From positions 17,263,666 through 17,327,665 of the forward strand of contig NC_088778.1 of NCBI RefSeq assembly GCF_954871325.1: a stretch of 64,000 bases of DNA, in the 5' to 3' direction. This document shows, in pieces, positions 36,986 through 47,049 of the stretch. Below the pieces are notes generated by a model. The model ran no database searches and was not told where the DNA came from. It saw nothing but the letters and a program-made list of their open reading frames with translations. The stretch is from Gordionus sp. m RMFG-2023. Taxonomy: Eukaryota; Nematomorpha; Gordioida; Chordodea; Parachordodidae. The first letter of the stretch is position 1. Each line of letters begins with the position of its first letter. Made by a program: the position numbers and the translations under genes.

Positions 36986-37560
36986 TTATAATTAAGTTTT
37001 TAATAAATGTTTTAATTCTACATGAATACATGATTGAGAAAACAGGTATTAAAAATATTATGAAGTCCAACATAAAGTTATCAGGTTACAATGGAAAGAT
37101 GAGACAAGTAATAGGTAAAGCACAAGTGAATGTAGAATACAAAGGGAATTCACATATTTTGAACGCAATAATCATAAACATCAATATGACTTTGTTAGAT
37201 CATGTAAAAACATTTTTAAAATATACTTGAAAGATTTATAGGCATGATAGATGCAGATTAATATAAAACTGCGATCACATGAAGAAATCATAAAACAATA
37301 TTATAATGACTATAAAAATAAAAACAATATTAAGTATAAATAAAATTGTGAAATTCATGATGAAAGTATATTATCTAAAGAAATTCTAATAGCTAAATAA
37401 AACAATGATAATAAACATACCTAATATAACACATAATGTAAATAAAGGGGATGAAATTCACACAGATAACATTTTGAAAATAGTTGAATCCAAATCATAT
37501 TTTATAAGATTTATAATTAAAAAAAGTAAAAGAATTTGAAGTCTTAATTCAATTAAAGAT
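36970..37560 (+). mobile_element. Ty3/gypsy-type fragment inside the layer 5 hAT
   Basis: A plus-strand stretch (IEKTGIKNIMKSNIKLSGYN) resembles the region just after the protease active site in the Ty3 element at 22,400-22,600 (KKIGVKILNKSDIKLTGYD). No terminal repeats or other domains are visible. It is a short broken fossil scrap, opposite in orientation to the transposase gene. Confidence 0.55.
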
Positions 37561-38674
37561 GAAAAGATTTAAATTTAAAAGTTCCTAGAAATTAACATTA
37601 CCTTATTTTACTACATTATATTAACTTAATAAGTTTTTTTAATACTTTGGTTTTAAATTATTATTATTAACTTATTAAACATATTGTTAAATTGAACTTT
37701 ATAAAGTATATATAGATATAAAAATAGTGTGATAAACAGTTAAAAAACATTATATAATAATATATATAATTTATTTTCTCTATACCCTGACTACTTTAAT
37801 ATTAATATTATTCTGGTAAAATTTTAAATCAGTTTCTATTAATTCACAAATTTATAGTTACAATAATAAATAAAAAATATTACTTTTTGGAAGTAAGATG
37901 TTATTGTCTTTTTTTGCAACTGGGTTTCAACTCCATTTGTGATATTATATGGAATATCACAATTTAAAGATACCCAATTATTATTATCTCTTTTGATGGC
38001 TACCTTTGTAAATTTCATATCAGATGGCTTGACATGAGGATGTTTATGTTTATAATGTTCATGTATCTTGTCACTTCTTATTTTAGAAGTTTTACAATTT
38101 ATAATATTGCACTTAACTTTAAATATGGTTTTGTTTGTTGGCATCTAGAAAGAAATAATTATTATAATATAATTTTTTACATATTATGTTTTTTATTATT
38201 CTTTGCTTGCTGATATATGTTTTTATGCATGACTCAAAAAATTACCTAAAATTTATCCTGCTAAAATCTATAAATTTATTAAAAAACATAATATAAATAT
38301 ATTAATCTCTAAGAAAAGTACCAAATATGAAATGTGTAAATATTAACTTGATAAAATGCTAAATGAAAATCGTTGACAAAGAAAATTTATATTATTTATT
38401 AATTGACAAATATCTTTACTTTAATTGACATTTTTCAGAAAATCAAACGATAACCATCATAATCGTATCAATTAATGGATTAAAAAAAGATTATAATTCA
38501 AATCAAAAATTACCCACCAAAAATCAATACCTACCAACAAAAAAATAATGCCTACCCCCAAAAAATTAATATCAACCCCTTAAAATCGATACCTATCCCC
38601 AAAAATGCTAATATATTTTGGAGGCATTTGTCTCCTACCCCCCCCCCCGGCCATGTAGACGCTGCCATGGCTAA

Positions 38675-38840
38675 ATATGATAAATGTTTTACAGTAACAT
38701 TTTATATTGAAGGAACTTATTCAATGCTTACCAAGTGTAAAATGTGCCCAAAAAGTATTATATCAGTGTCAAAATCTTCAAGTTCCAATTTAAAAAGACT
38801 TGATTGTAATATTAATTATTTTATATTATATAACTAAGTA
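38675..38840 (+). pseudogene. BED-finger remnant of the layer 4 hAT
   Basis: The reading LTKCKMCPKSIISVSKSSSS followed by NLKRL has the C-x2-C pair and the S-S-x-N-L-K-R stretch of a BED finger. It is cut at its start by the layer 5 insertion. The left part of the gene lies at 32,700-32,752 (SSSDSENPKSDKL). Confidence 0.6.
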
Positions 38841-39168
38841 AAATCATTAAATATGAAGAAAAAATGCATTTGGGATATATGACCCCAACAATAACGAGTT
38901 ATTTTAAAATTAAAAAAAAATTAGTGGCCTCAAATAAGGTAAACCATTGAAAGACGTCGTATTAAATGGGATTAATAAAAGTTAAACCTATCACTCTCAA
39001 TTAATTACATATATTTTATTTTTTTTAAAGATTTCGACATATATATTAAGATCAATATGTTCTTTCTGCAATTATACATCAAGTATTCAAGCTTCAATGG
39101 CCATAGATAAAACTTCCACAGAACGAACCTATTAAAAATAAACTTATAGCGTTATTGAAAAAAAAACT

Positions 39169-39440
39169 TTGGAAACCATAGAAATGATAATGCAATGTCC
39201 TTTTTTTGTCGAGGAAGTAGAGAATGGATTGGAAAAGGATAACTTATTTCAATCTTTTGAAGCAAATAACAAAACAATAAATGTTTTTAATAAATTCCCC
39301 ACGTTAAAAGAGTTATTTATTAAGTATAATACCGCAATCTCCCTCATCTACCCTTGAGCGCGTTTTTAGTATGGCTAATGCCGTATTAACTGCCAAGCGT
39401 TCCTGTCTATCAGATGAATTTTGAAGTTATTAAAAATTAA
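39169..39440 (+). pseudogene. hAT dimerisation domain of layer 4
   Basis: An open frame with FNKFPTLKELFIKYNTAI runs, after a frame change near 39,340, into ERVFSMANAVLTAKRSCLSD. This is the hAT C-terminal dimerisation motif. It closely resembles the domain at 61,872-62,174, so the two families are related. Confidence 0.75.
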
Positions 39441-39700
39441 TCAGAAAATTTTTTTATAAATAAAAATATTATTTTATTTGCTATATTATATTGAATTTAT
39501 AATTATATTATCAAAATAAAACTATATTATTTTTTAACATGGCTAATATATCGTGTAAAAAAAATATAATACATTTATTTATATTAGATTAAATTTAAAA
39601 AAAAAATTTATCATAAAATTTTGAACGGTTCATGAACGTGAACGCGTTCCTTTTTTTTTGAAGTGAACTTAAACGTGAACGCGTTCGATTTTGGTCAATA

Positions 39701-41092
39701 GTAATAACATTAATCTATATACATAATAAGTAATAAACAATTATATTATGAAATTTGAAATAAATATTTAAAATAATATTTAACATTAATATATCGAAGA
39801 TTTCTTTTTAGAAATACCAATATTTCCAATTTATCAGAGGTCAGCTTGCGGCGACAGTAACTGTCAATATCACCAATTTCACTAAAAACAAAACAGAATG
39901 CGCAAAAAAATAACAATATGGCAGAATGTTTATAATTAATTATCATTAAAAAAATATACATAAAAATGGATTTCGATTTTATTTATAAAAATAAATGATC
40001 TTAGATATAACTTTTTATAAAAATTTTATTTTTGTTAAAGAAGCCATTTTATATAGGATCAAATTTTATAATATTGGCCGATAACCGGTATTTTAAAATG
40101 GGTGAAATCGGCCCGATCTGATCCGATAAAAAATATCGGCACATACCTAACATATTTTATATATAATTATTTTAGCAAGTTCTTATTAGAGGAAATATTT
40201 AAGCTACAATTGATATATAACATTAGATAATTTTAAAAGGCTCTTAATAAAATAATTATAATAAGGCAGAATTTAACTTTATTAGTTACTTTTATTTATT
40301 TATAATATAAAAATTACATGTATTTATTTACAAAATTTAATCAATTTGAAATGCATTAAAGGAAATTGTTACGTATTTAATAATTATAATATAATGTTGT
40401 ACATTATTTTCATATTTTATATAAAATTAATGATTTTGCAAGAAATATGTAAAAAAAAATTGAAGAGATTTAAATGATATTTATATATATATGATAAAAC
40501 GCAAGAATTAATAAGTCATATTAGAAAATAAACTAATTTTAAAAAATACATAAATATCACAAACAAGTAATGATAAATACTTATTAAAGATAATGAATAA
40601 AATAAAACTAGTATACTTTTTTTTAGAGATGCCATATACTCCGAATATAAGCTATATTTAAAACACAGAAAATAACCTGCAAATTCTAATAAATCATTTG
40701 ATTTTTTTTTTCTTATTTGCATATTTTCAACTCCCATTAAATATACTACTCTCCCTTCTTTTTTTAAGCTATTAATGGGCAAAAACTAATATTAAAATCC
40801 CTGGTTATTTATAATTAATTCATTAATAAATATTTTATTAATTATTGGAAATATTCATTCTTATATTCACAAATAAATAATAAAAACTGTATTTTATAAA
40901 CTATTCTAATTTAATTGGTAATAATAATTTAAAAGTATCTTTTATTAGATACTCTAATTTAGTAAAAGATACAAGTATCTTTTATCTTTTTGATATTTTG
41001 AAAAAGATACAAGTATCTGTATCTAAGATTCTTTTTTTTAAGAATCTGTATCTGCATCTAGATTCTTTTTCAGGAGGACCTGCCCAACTCTG
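39701..41092. other. Right arms of nest layers 3 and 2
   Basis: AT-rich DNA between the layer 4 end and the layer 2 right end. Only the GTGCCGAT terminus (40,070-40,149) and the AGATAC-rich terminus (40,930-41,092) are recognisable. An open frame at 40,516-40,782 (minus) has no resemblance I can support. Confidence 0.5.
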
Positions 41093-41299
41093 GATCTTTA
41101 TATAAATAAATACAATAATTTTGCTAGCATGGTTTGAGAAAATCACTAACTGCTAATTTATATTACAACAAATATCTAATCGTCAATAAAATGTATGGAG
41201 AAAATATAAATATGCAAGAAAGCTCTGAAGGCATTTGTTGAAGAAGTTGGGTGTTTGCTCCATAGAAATTACCAATAATATATAAAATGAAGAATTTTG

Positions 41300-41870
41300 G
41301 ACGAAAAATGTTTTAAACTATTCTTCAACTTTAAACTACTTTTTGTTGAAAGTGCAAGGGGATAAATGTATTTTGGCCCACGTAATAATTGCGATGCTTT
41401 ATTTGGAAAACACGTAATTCAATCATGCCATGATTCTATATTTTCTCCATCTGAAGAAAAAAAAATTAAAGATATACTGGTAAAAAAAACTATCCAAATA
41501 AATATATTTGCCCACACTACTAATTATTTATTGGATCCCCAATACAAGGGGAGTATCTTACTAGTGGGAGTGTGATGAAGCATGTAATATGATACAAAAA
41601 TTAAATTTTAAGTGATATCTTTCATAAGTAAAGCGACGGTTAACCAAAATATCTGGAAAGAAGTAAATGCATAAAAAACAATCAGATTACGGCCTCAAGT
41701 TGTTGGAATCGGCTTTGCCTACCTTCAACACTAAATGAAGTGTCAAATATTTTACTACTACTCCTTCGAAAAGAAATTGGTCGGCTTGGGGTAATATTCT
41801 TATGAAGAAAAGACTAAGAATAAAGATCTCGATAACAGGATAATTAATAAGAATATCGTAACCTAAGATT
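41300..41870 (+). pseudogene. hAT transposase C-terminal remnant of layer 1
   Basis: Plus-strand readings include FLLKVQGDKCILAHVI, then NIFAHTTNYLLDPQYKG (the A-H-x-LDP-x-Y-x-G block) and TTTPSKRNWSAWGNI with KKRLRIK (the S-x-RNWSxxG dimerisation motif of this hAT class). They lie in several frames, with stops. The position between the layer 2 and layer 1 right ends assigns it to layer 1. Confidence 0.7.
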
Positions 41871-42087
41871 ATTTAAAAATATTTTTAAAAAAGGATATAT
41901 TCAATATGAATCAGAACAAAACTCTGCCACGTAGAGTGAAACATTAATTTATAGAATTTAAAAAATATTAATAGATTCATTTTTTACTATCTAATATATA
42001 TAATCACCATAATCAAAATATGATTATTTTCGTATCTTCCTAATGTATTTAAAATTTAAGGAGACTATATAGTGTAAGGTTGTTTTT

Positions 42088-42162
42088 TTGCTCTCTACGA
42101 GAGTCGAACCACAAACCCCGTTTCAAAGGCGTATGTTTCATGCACCAATTAGAATATAATTA
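42088..42162 (-). repeat. tRNA-like fragment
   Basis: The minus strand contains attggtgcatgaaacatacg and ggttcgactctcgtagagagc, resembling the D-arm side and B box of a tRNA. The T-stem does not pair and the acceptor stem is absent. It is more likely a tRNA-derived SINE scrap than a gene. Confidence 0.3.
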
Positions 42163-42227
42163 AATTTAAAATATTAATTATATATATTAATTAATAGCTA
42201 ATATTTTTTTAAAAAATTTTGCCGTTT

Positions 42228-43862
42228 ATTACCATACTAGCTGACGGGGTTGAAGGGTAATTATTTAGTTTGTGTGTATGGTACTAAATATACTTTATTA
42301 ATAAATTTTATATAAATATTAAATTTAAGAGAAAAAGAGGTAAATTGTTGCAATGTATACCGTGAGCATGTATTAGAAATATCAAAATTTAAATTTGTGA
42401 TGGAAATCATATTGGATAAAATTTAAAATAGATGCTTTAAGATTTTTGGATTTTAAATATGGGTTATACATTGGCCTGAAATATTTTTTGCAGACATAGC
42501 CAGGCATGATCAAAAAACCAAGTCCCATGCAACTTTCATAAAATTTTGCCATTTATTTTTATTGTAATTTAATAAAAATGTCTTAAATTTAATTTTATAT
42601 TTAGAATAAAATTTAGATTTGTGATAGAAATCATATTGGGTAAAATATAAAATAGAATGCTTGAAAATTTTTTAATTTTAAATATGGGCTAGACATTGAT
42701 TGGCCTGAAAATTTTTTTTTGCAGAAATCGCCAGGCCTGATTAAAAAACCAAGCCCATGCAACTTTCATATTCTGATTTTATTTTTAAATGAATTATGAC
42801 TTTTATATATTTTATTTCAGTTCTCAACTCACAAAATTATTATGGTTTTTGGCGGGCTTGAGAAAAAAAAATCCCAACAATATGGTTTTCAGAGACCAGG
42901 CTTGGGAAAAAATTACAAAATTATGGGTTGGCCAGGTTTGAGAAAAAATTTCAGGCCAATGTCTCGTCCATATTTAAAATTTTTAAGCATATCTATTTTA
43001 AATTTTACCCAATATGATTTCTATCACAAATTTAAATTTTTTTCTAAATATAAAATTAAATTTAAGATATTTGTTATTAAATTACAATAGAAATAAATGG
43101 AATATAAAATTAAATTTAAGACATTGTTATTAAATTACAATAGAAATAAATAACAAAATTTTATGAAAGTTGCATGGGACTTGGTATTTTGATCAGGCCT
43201 GGCTAACTCAATCTTTTAGTCAGAATAATATTGCCTAAGCCTCGAGATTTTGCTAATTAATGTCTAGACCTTTTTGTCATCTATGAAAAAAATCTCCAGG
43301 CTTGCTTAGTATTATTCTGGATAAAATATTGAGTTAGCCGTTTTAAAAATCGGCTCAAATCGAGCCGTTTAACAACACTAGGCCTGGCTATGTCTGCAAA
43401 AAAAATTTCAGGCCAATATCTAACCCCATATTTAAAAGTAAAAAATTTCCAAGCATCTCTATTCTAAATTCTCTATTTTAAATTTTATTCAAAATATAAA
43501 ATTAAATTTAAGACATTATTATTAAATTACGATAGAAATAAATGGCAAAATTTTGGGAAAGTTAAATGGGACGTGGTTTTTTGATCAGGCCTAGCTGTGT
43601 CTGCAAAACGAAATTTTGAGACCAATGTCTAGCCCATATTTAAAATTCAAAAATTTTAAAGCATCTCTATTTTTAATTTTACCCAATATGATTCCTATAA
43701 CAAATTTAAATTTTGATATTTCTAATACCCTTAATGCTCACGGGTTATATTGCAACAATTTTATCTCCTTTTCTCCTAAATTTTAATATAAAGCATATTT
43801 AGTACCATATACACAAACTAACTAATTACGTCATTCTTGATGGGTTATTAGCTAGTTATATA
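42228..43862. mobile_element. Foldback element with long inverted arms
   Basis: The left arm begins actagctgacggggttgaag; the right arm, reverse complemented, begins actagctaataacccatcaa. The arms are mirror copies. Each contains tandem units of about 200 bp holding 'catattgg(a/g)taaaat', 'aaatatgggctagacattgg' and 'gccaggcctgat..aaaaaacca'. The middle is near 42,830. A MITE sits in the right arm. It resembles the ends of the element at 55,058-56,312, so both belong to one terminal-inverted-repeat family. No transposase is seen. Confidence 0.65.
43204..43380. mobile_element. TAGTGTTGTTAAAC MITE with left end missing, exact target duplication
   Basis: The right end gagccgtttaacaacacta is intact, and the interior matches the copy at 30,886 from its taactcaat position on. 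It is flanked by ggcctggc at 43,196-43,203 and ggcctggc at 43,381-43,388. The first 45 or so bases of the family are absent, yet the duplication is exact. Confidence 0.8.
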
Positions 43863-43980
43863 TAAAATAAAGTAAATACTGTCTTAAAAAACATTTATTT
43901 GAATTTGACCATATTTGATCTCTCAAATGTCGGTCAATTGATCAAATTTGATAGGTCAAATGCACATCCCTGATTAAAAA

Positions 43981-44657
43981 TATGATAACTCTAGCTTAGT
44001 CTTGTTTATCTTATTTTTTAACTTGGATATTTGAGATTAAATCGGATTTGAACATTTTCATATAGCAGTTACCTTTGGAGTAAAAACACGTTAGATTTTT
44101 CTAAGGGTAGTTGGCTCATCAATTTGAACATGATAAATATTAGATCTAGATCGAAAATATATTCTAGAATATTTTTTCCAAATAAAGGGCAGTCATAAAG
44201 ATTCAAGTCTCTTTTTAGACGTTATTCGAAATGATGAGATTTAATATTTTTATTTTTTTTACAGATTTACAAAACAATAATATAATAGAGGTTTTATGAA
44301 TTAATTTATAAAAAAATATATTCGCGATTTTATATAAACAAAGTATGTATAATTTTATAAATTTTTAACAACATTTTTCTATTAGCTATTTGGGGTAGAA
44401 TTATATTACAATTATATTTTCAACGCTTGAAAAATATAGTGCTAAATTTTAAATTAATAAACAAAATTGCACATTCATTCTTTCTTAAAATATGGTTTAC
44501 TTTGGTTTAGGTCAATAATTTATATAAAAATTGGTAAATGCTTCGAAAGGTGCATATTTTGCGAATTGCCATGACATAATTTTTTAAATAAATGTCATCT
44601 TGTTATTTTAAAATTTTACTAATTATAATACATTAAGCTAGACAAGGTGTAAACTCT
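43981..44657. other. Spacer between the hAT nest and SPRED
   Basis: AT-rich and without recognisable elements. It must contain the SPRED 3' untranslated region, since the gene runs leftwards. No convincing AATAAA on the minus strand was singled out. Confidence 0.5.
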
Positions 44658-46612
44658 TTAAACAATGTTGGCAGGAGATTTATTAAAAACACTCTTAGTA
44701 GTAGCAGCATGACCATAATTTTCGGAATCTATATCGTTAGGCGAGTTTGTGTTAAACCGATGGAGGCAACACCTGAGAAGGGGATAAAGACATATACAAG
44801 GGAAGAAGATTGACATGACCGCCAAATACAACCATCTGCGTATAAATGCACCAGGCGAATAAAACTCGTATTTGTTTGTTTTGACAGCGGAACAGCCGTT
44901 TTCCATTTGATTATCCGTTTCCTCATATTCGTCCTCTGTGTCGTTGGATATGAAGCAAGAACATGAGCACGGATCGAGAAGGGTGTCAGAGTATTCGGAA
45001 TCTGAATTAATTTCGTTATTGTTTATCGTGTATAGCATGCATCTGGCGTAATGGATGCACGTGATCGTCTCTATAAATTGGCGAGCTGATTGTTGGTTTG
45101 AAGCCTTTCGGATAGAGGCTTCATCATTTGACTTTTCTCCAACGTCATATTTTTTACGAAAATATTTGCGAGTGTCTCTAGGTGTTAAAGGAGGTGCAGC
45201 ACGACGAATAAAATATCGCGGTACAAATGATAGGAACATATTGCCAAAACTATTTTCATAATTGTGGTCAGTTTTGGATTTCGAAAACGAAGGATCTTCC
45301 GACATTTTGTTTGTAGGGGGGCTGTTGTATTTTTTTTCAAACGGTGGATCATCTGCAGAATATACCGATGTGTTTTCTATCCCCTCTTTATTGTGAATAG
45401 ACAAAATGAGAGAAGATATGAGAGGTGAAGCATAGGTTTCTATTGGGTGAGGAGAGTAAATGCTTGAAATACAATCTGCTACCTGTGCACTACAACAATA
45501 ATTATCACGATTTATGGAGGAATGATTGTCAAATATGTGATTTTCTTCCAGTCCAGAAATGAGATTTAAAGTCGAATTGCCATCCGGTGGCTGATTAGAT
45601 TTGTGATCTAAAACAGTTGGTGAGGAAGGGAAGGGCATTGGTGATGATAAATGCGTTTTTAAGGGTAGTTTGATGCTGGCATTCAGCATGTTCAAATTGT
45701 ACCCACCGATTATTGATTTATGGTGCGATTGATAATCGCTTTTACCTGAGGACAGATTTTGAATGTTACAAGAATATGGGCTGGAAATTCTATCGTAGGA
45801 TGATTTTATTGTTCCCAGGTATCGGCGATGCCGAGTGGGGGATATATACGTACTAATATCAGAGAAAAGAGCTTCCGATGCATTCTGATTACTATTTGAT
45901 AAGGTAGAGGAGTATAAAGGCGTGCATTGGTCTAAAAAGTGAGGATTAAATATTAAAGGTGTTGATAAATAAGGCATAAATAAATTTAACGTATTTTTAT
46001 TTTAAAAAATAATAAATTACCCGTTCGTTTTAAATTGATAGGCGATAGGATGTCGGAGTTATTTTGATTTTTATCGTTTTTAAGTTTTTCCAGAATAGTT
46101 AGAAGACCTTTCTCAAAAATTGCGGCCTGACCTGGACTCTGAAAGGTCAAGCCACATCTAAAATCATTGCCAGTCTTCCAATGATGGAAGATAGGATTTA
46201 CGCGTATATATTGTATGTGCTCATCAATAGGGCAATTGAGTATTATTGTATTGTCCGTGATACGTTGTCCTAAAATAACTGGCTTTCCTCCTATCACATC
46301 TTCGAGTGTCTTGGGGTCGTATAAATTTGAGAGAGACCCTGTTGATGTTGCGGTAGGACAAAAATTTAAAGCTGGTGAGAGACGATCGCTTGCTCTTCCG
46401 ATTTTATCTTCCAACTGGTAACTCGTGCCATCTAAAAACAGGCCGACCCAACTTAAGCCGCCCCCTTTAACGGGAAGCCAACCGCCGGAAGAATCGTCTC
46501 GTCTCATTACCTGAGCCTTACCCATTTTTTTGGATATTGGGATCGGTGGTTTACAACGTGATACCGATTCTATAGCTAACTCGTTGATTCCTTCGGGCAG
46601 CGAATCTTCCAT
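44658..46612 (-). CDS. SPRED: Sprouty-related EVH1 domain protein (SPRED), complete
   Basis: SPRED proteins are membrane-targeted inhibitors of Ras-Raf-ERK signalling; in vertebrates the EVH1 domain recruits neurofibromin. The exons are 46,612-46,021 and 45,931-44,658, joined across an 89-bp GT..AG intron, giving 621 residues. The EVH1 domain has RDDSSGGWLPV (residues 38-48), ILGQRITDNTIILN (113-126), IFHHWK (141-146) and GLTFQSPGQA (154-163), an almost literal SPRED pattern. A loop of about 35-40 extra residues lies between GLSWVGLFL and the GQRI strand. Residues 198-480 are serine- and proline-rich with no domain I recognise; a KIT-binding region is not identifiable. The C-terminal Sprouty domain (489-587) has CIHYARCMLY, DPCSCSC and RRWLYLAVMSIFFPCICLYP, but only about ten cysteines and no N-terminal cysteine cluster. 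The ATG is the first in frame, shortly before EVH1. No neighbour suggests co-regulation. Confidence 0.93.
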
Positions 46613-47049
46613 TCTTTAATGATTAATAAATATAATTTAATTAGTTTCAACAACATCAATTTAAAAGTATAATGGACATTATATATTTTCAAATTCAGAA
46701 CAAAATATCTATTCTAATCCAAATATGCTGTATAAAAGTCAACTCAATCTATTAGTTTCGAACAATTATTTATTGACAAAAAGAACATTTCCTTAAGAGG
46801 CCAATTTTTAATTTATTTGACTATAAAATGTGCAGAGATCAATATTTTTTAGAAAAACTTATCAATATTATTCAAATCTGATAAAATAAAAAATTTGATA
46901 TTTTATGATATACTCTTGAAGTTCCGAATAATATATTACAAATTTAAAATGATTACTTTACAGGTTTCAACCGATATGTTAATAAATAATGAGATTCAAC
47001 AATATAAAATAGATTGATAAAAAATCGCTTAAAAGGTGCAAATAATTAA
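46613..47049. other. SPRED upstream region
   Basis: AT-rich, with no element recognised. The SPRED promoter should lie here, on the minus strand, but no motif stands out from the base composition. Confidence 0.4.

Larger units (their letters stand above)
33421..38144 (-). pseudogene. Transposase gene of the layer 5 hAT (spliced, frameshifted)
   Basis: It reads right to left. The N-terminal segment at 38,144-37,860 (MPTNKTIFKVKCNIINC, then HEHYKHKHP) is a C2H2-like finger. A candidate exon array follows at 36,985-35,965. Then come GPCQPCTNKFQYPVTNKRF (35,971-35,777) and RNWLSYSTTLEKVFCLYC with WKNIKRDLERHE (35,700-35,207), which form the TTF-type finger region. The catalytic core has AYSIILDGTYDVSKKEC and GQSMDGAGNMRGVYKGMQA, then IWCHAHRLNLVVAH. 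A dimerisation domain ends the gene at 33,699-33,421 (LPTTSCSAERAMSKVK). Frames shift near 35,215 and near 34,925, so this copy is probably inactive, though lightly damaged. The order of domains matches ZMYM1-like hAT proteins. Exon limits beyond those quoted are guesses. Confidence 0.8.
32761..38664 (-). mobile_element. Nest layer 5: ZMYM1/TTF-like hAT element
   Basis: It has perfect 15-bp inverted ends, cagcgtctacatggc at 32,761 and its complement ending at 38,664. The flanks ccatggtt (32,753-32,760) and ccatggct (38,665-38,672) match at 7 of 8. It is 5,904 bp long, carries a spliced transposase gene on the minus strand, and landed in the BED-finger coding region of layer 4. It appears the youngest of the nest, as expected from its innermost position and its intact ends. 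Confidence 0.92.
32352..39700 (+). mobile_element. Nest layer 4: AACGCGTTC-ended hAT inside layer 3
   Basis: Both arms carry repeated GAACGCGTTC palindromes (32,361-32,500 and 39,610-39,690) in inverted order. A solo end of the same family is at 53,060-53,200. Its transposase remains on the plus strand, as a BED finger at 38,675-38,840 and a dimerisation domain at 39,169-39,440. The exact end bases are uncertain. Confidence 0.6.
32109..40149. mobile_element. Nest layer 3: GTGCCGAT-family hAT inside layer 2
   Basis: The left end taggggtgtattgatacc and the right end (reverse complement taggtatgtgccgatattt) belong to the GTGCCGAT family, with GATCGG and CCGAT words inside both. The two ends face each other at the correct places in the nest. 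No clean target duplication: atattttt lies on the left and (ac)atatttta on the right. No transposase is recognisable in its short arms. Confidence 0.55.
31434..41092 (+). mobile_element. Nest layer 2: hAT element inside layer 1
   Basis: The ends cagagttgggcat and tgcccaactctg are inverted. The flanks gatcttaa (31,426-31,433) and gatcttta (41,093-41,100) match at 7 of 8. Both subterminal regions are full of paired AGATAC/GTATCT words. A BED-like finger remnant sits in the left arm. Confidence 0.85.
31186..43972 (+). mobile_element. Nest layer 1: outermost hAT element
   Basis: The left end is cagggttggcaagtcggtca. The right end, reverse complemented, begins cagggatgtgcatttgacc and carries the same ggtcaattga words. 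The flanks are attaaaaa at 31,178-31,185 and attaaaaa at 43,973-43,980, an exact 8-bp match as hAT insertion makes. Its transposase remnant is at 41,300-41,870 (+). The left arm is only 240 bp because layer 2 entered at 31,434. A foldback element lies in the right arm. Confidence 0.8.

Noticed and set aside
42088-42162. tRNA gene on the minus strand
   Set aside because: A B-box-like and a D-arm-like stretch are present, but the T-stem does not pair and no acceptor stem is found. Kept only as a tRNA-like fragment.
45932-45977. Independent start of a 439-residue protein at MPYLSTPLIF
   Set aside because: These bases are the 3' end of the 89-bp SPRED intron. The splice joins RT to DQCTPL in phase and links EVH1 to Sprouty in one SPRED protein.
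9173-46612. DCAF5 and SPRED as a functional neighbourhood
   Set aside because: They are on opposite strands, 32 kb of transposons apart, with no known shared pathway.
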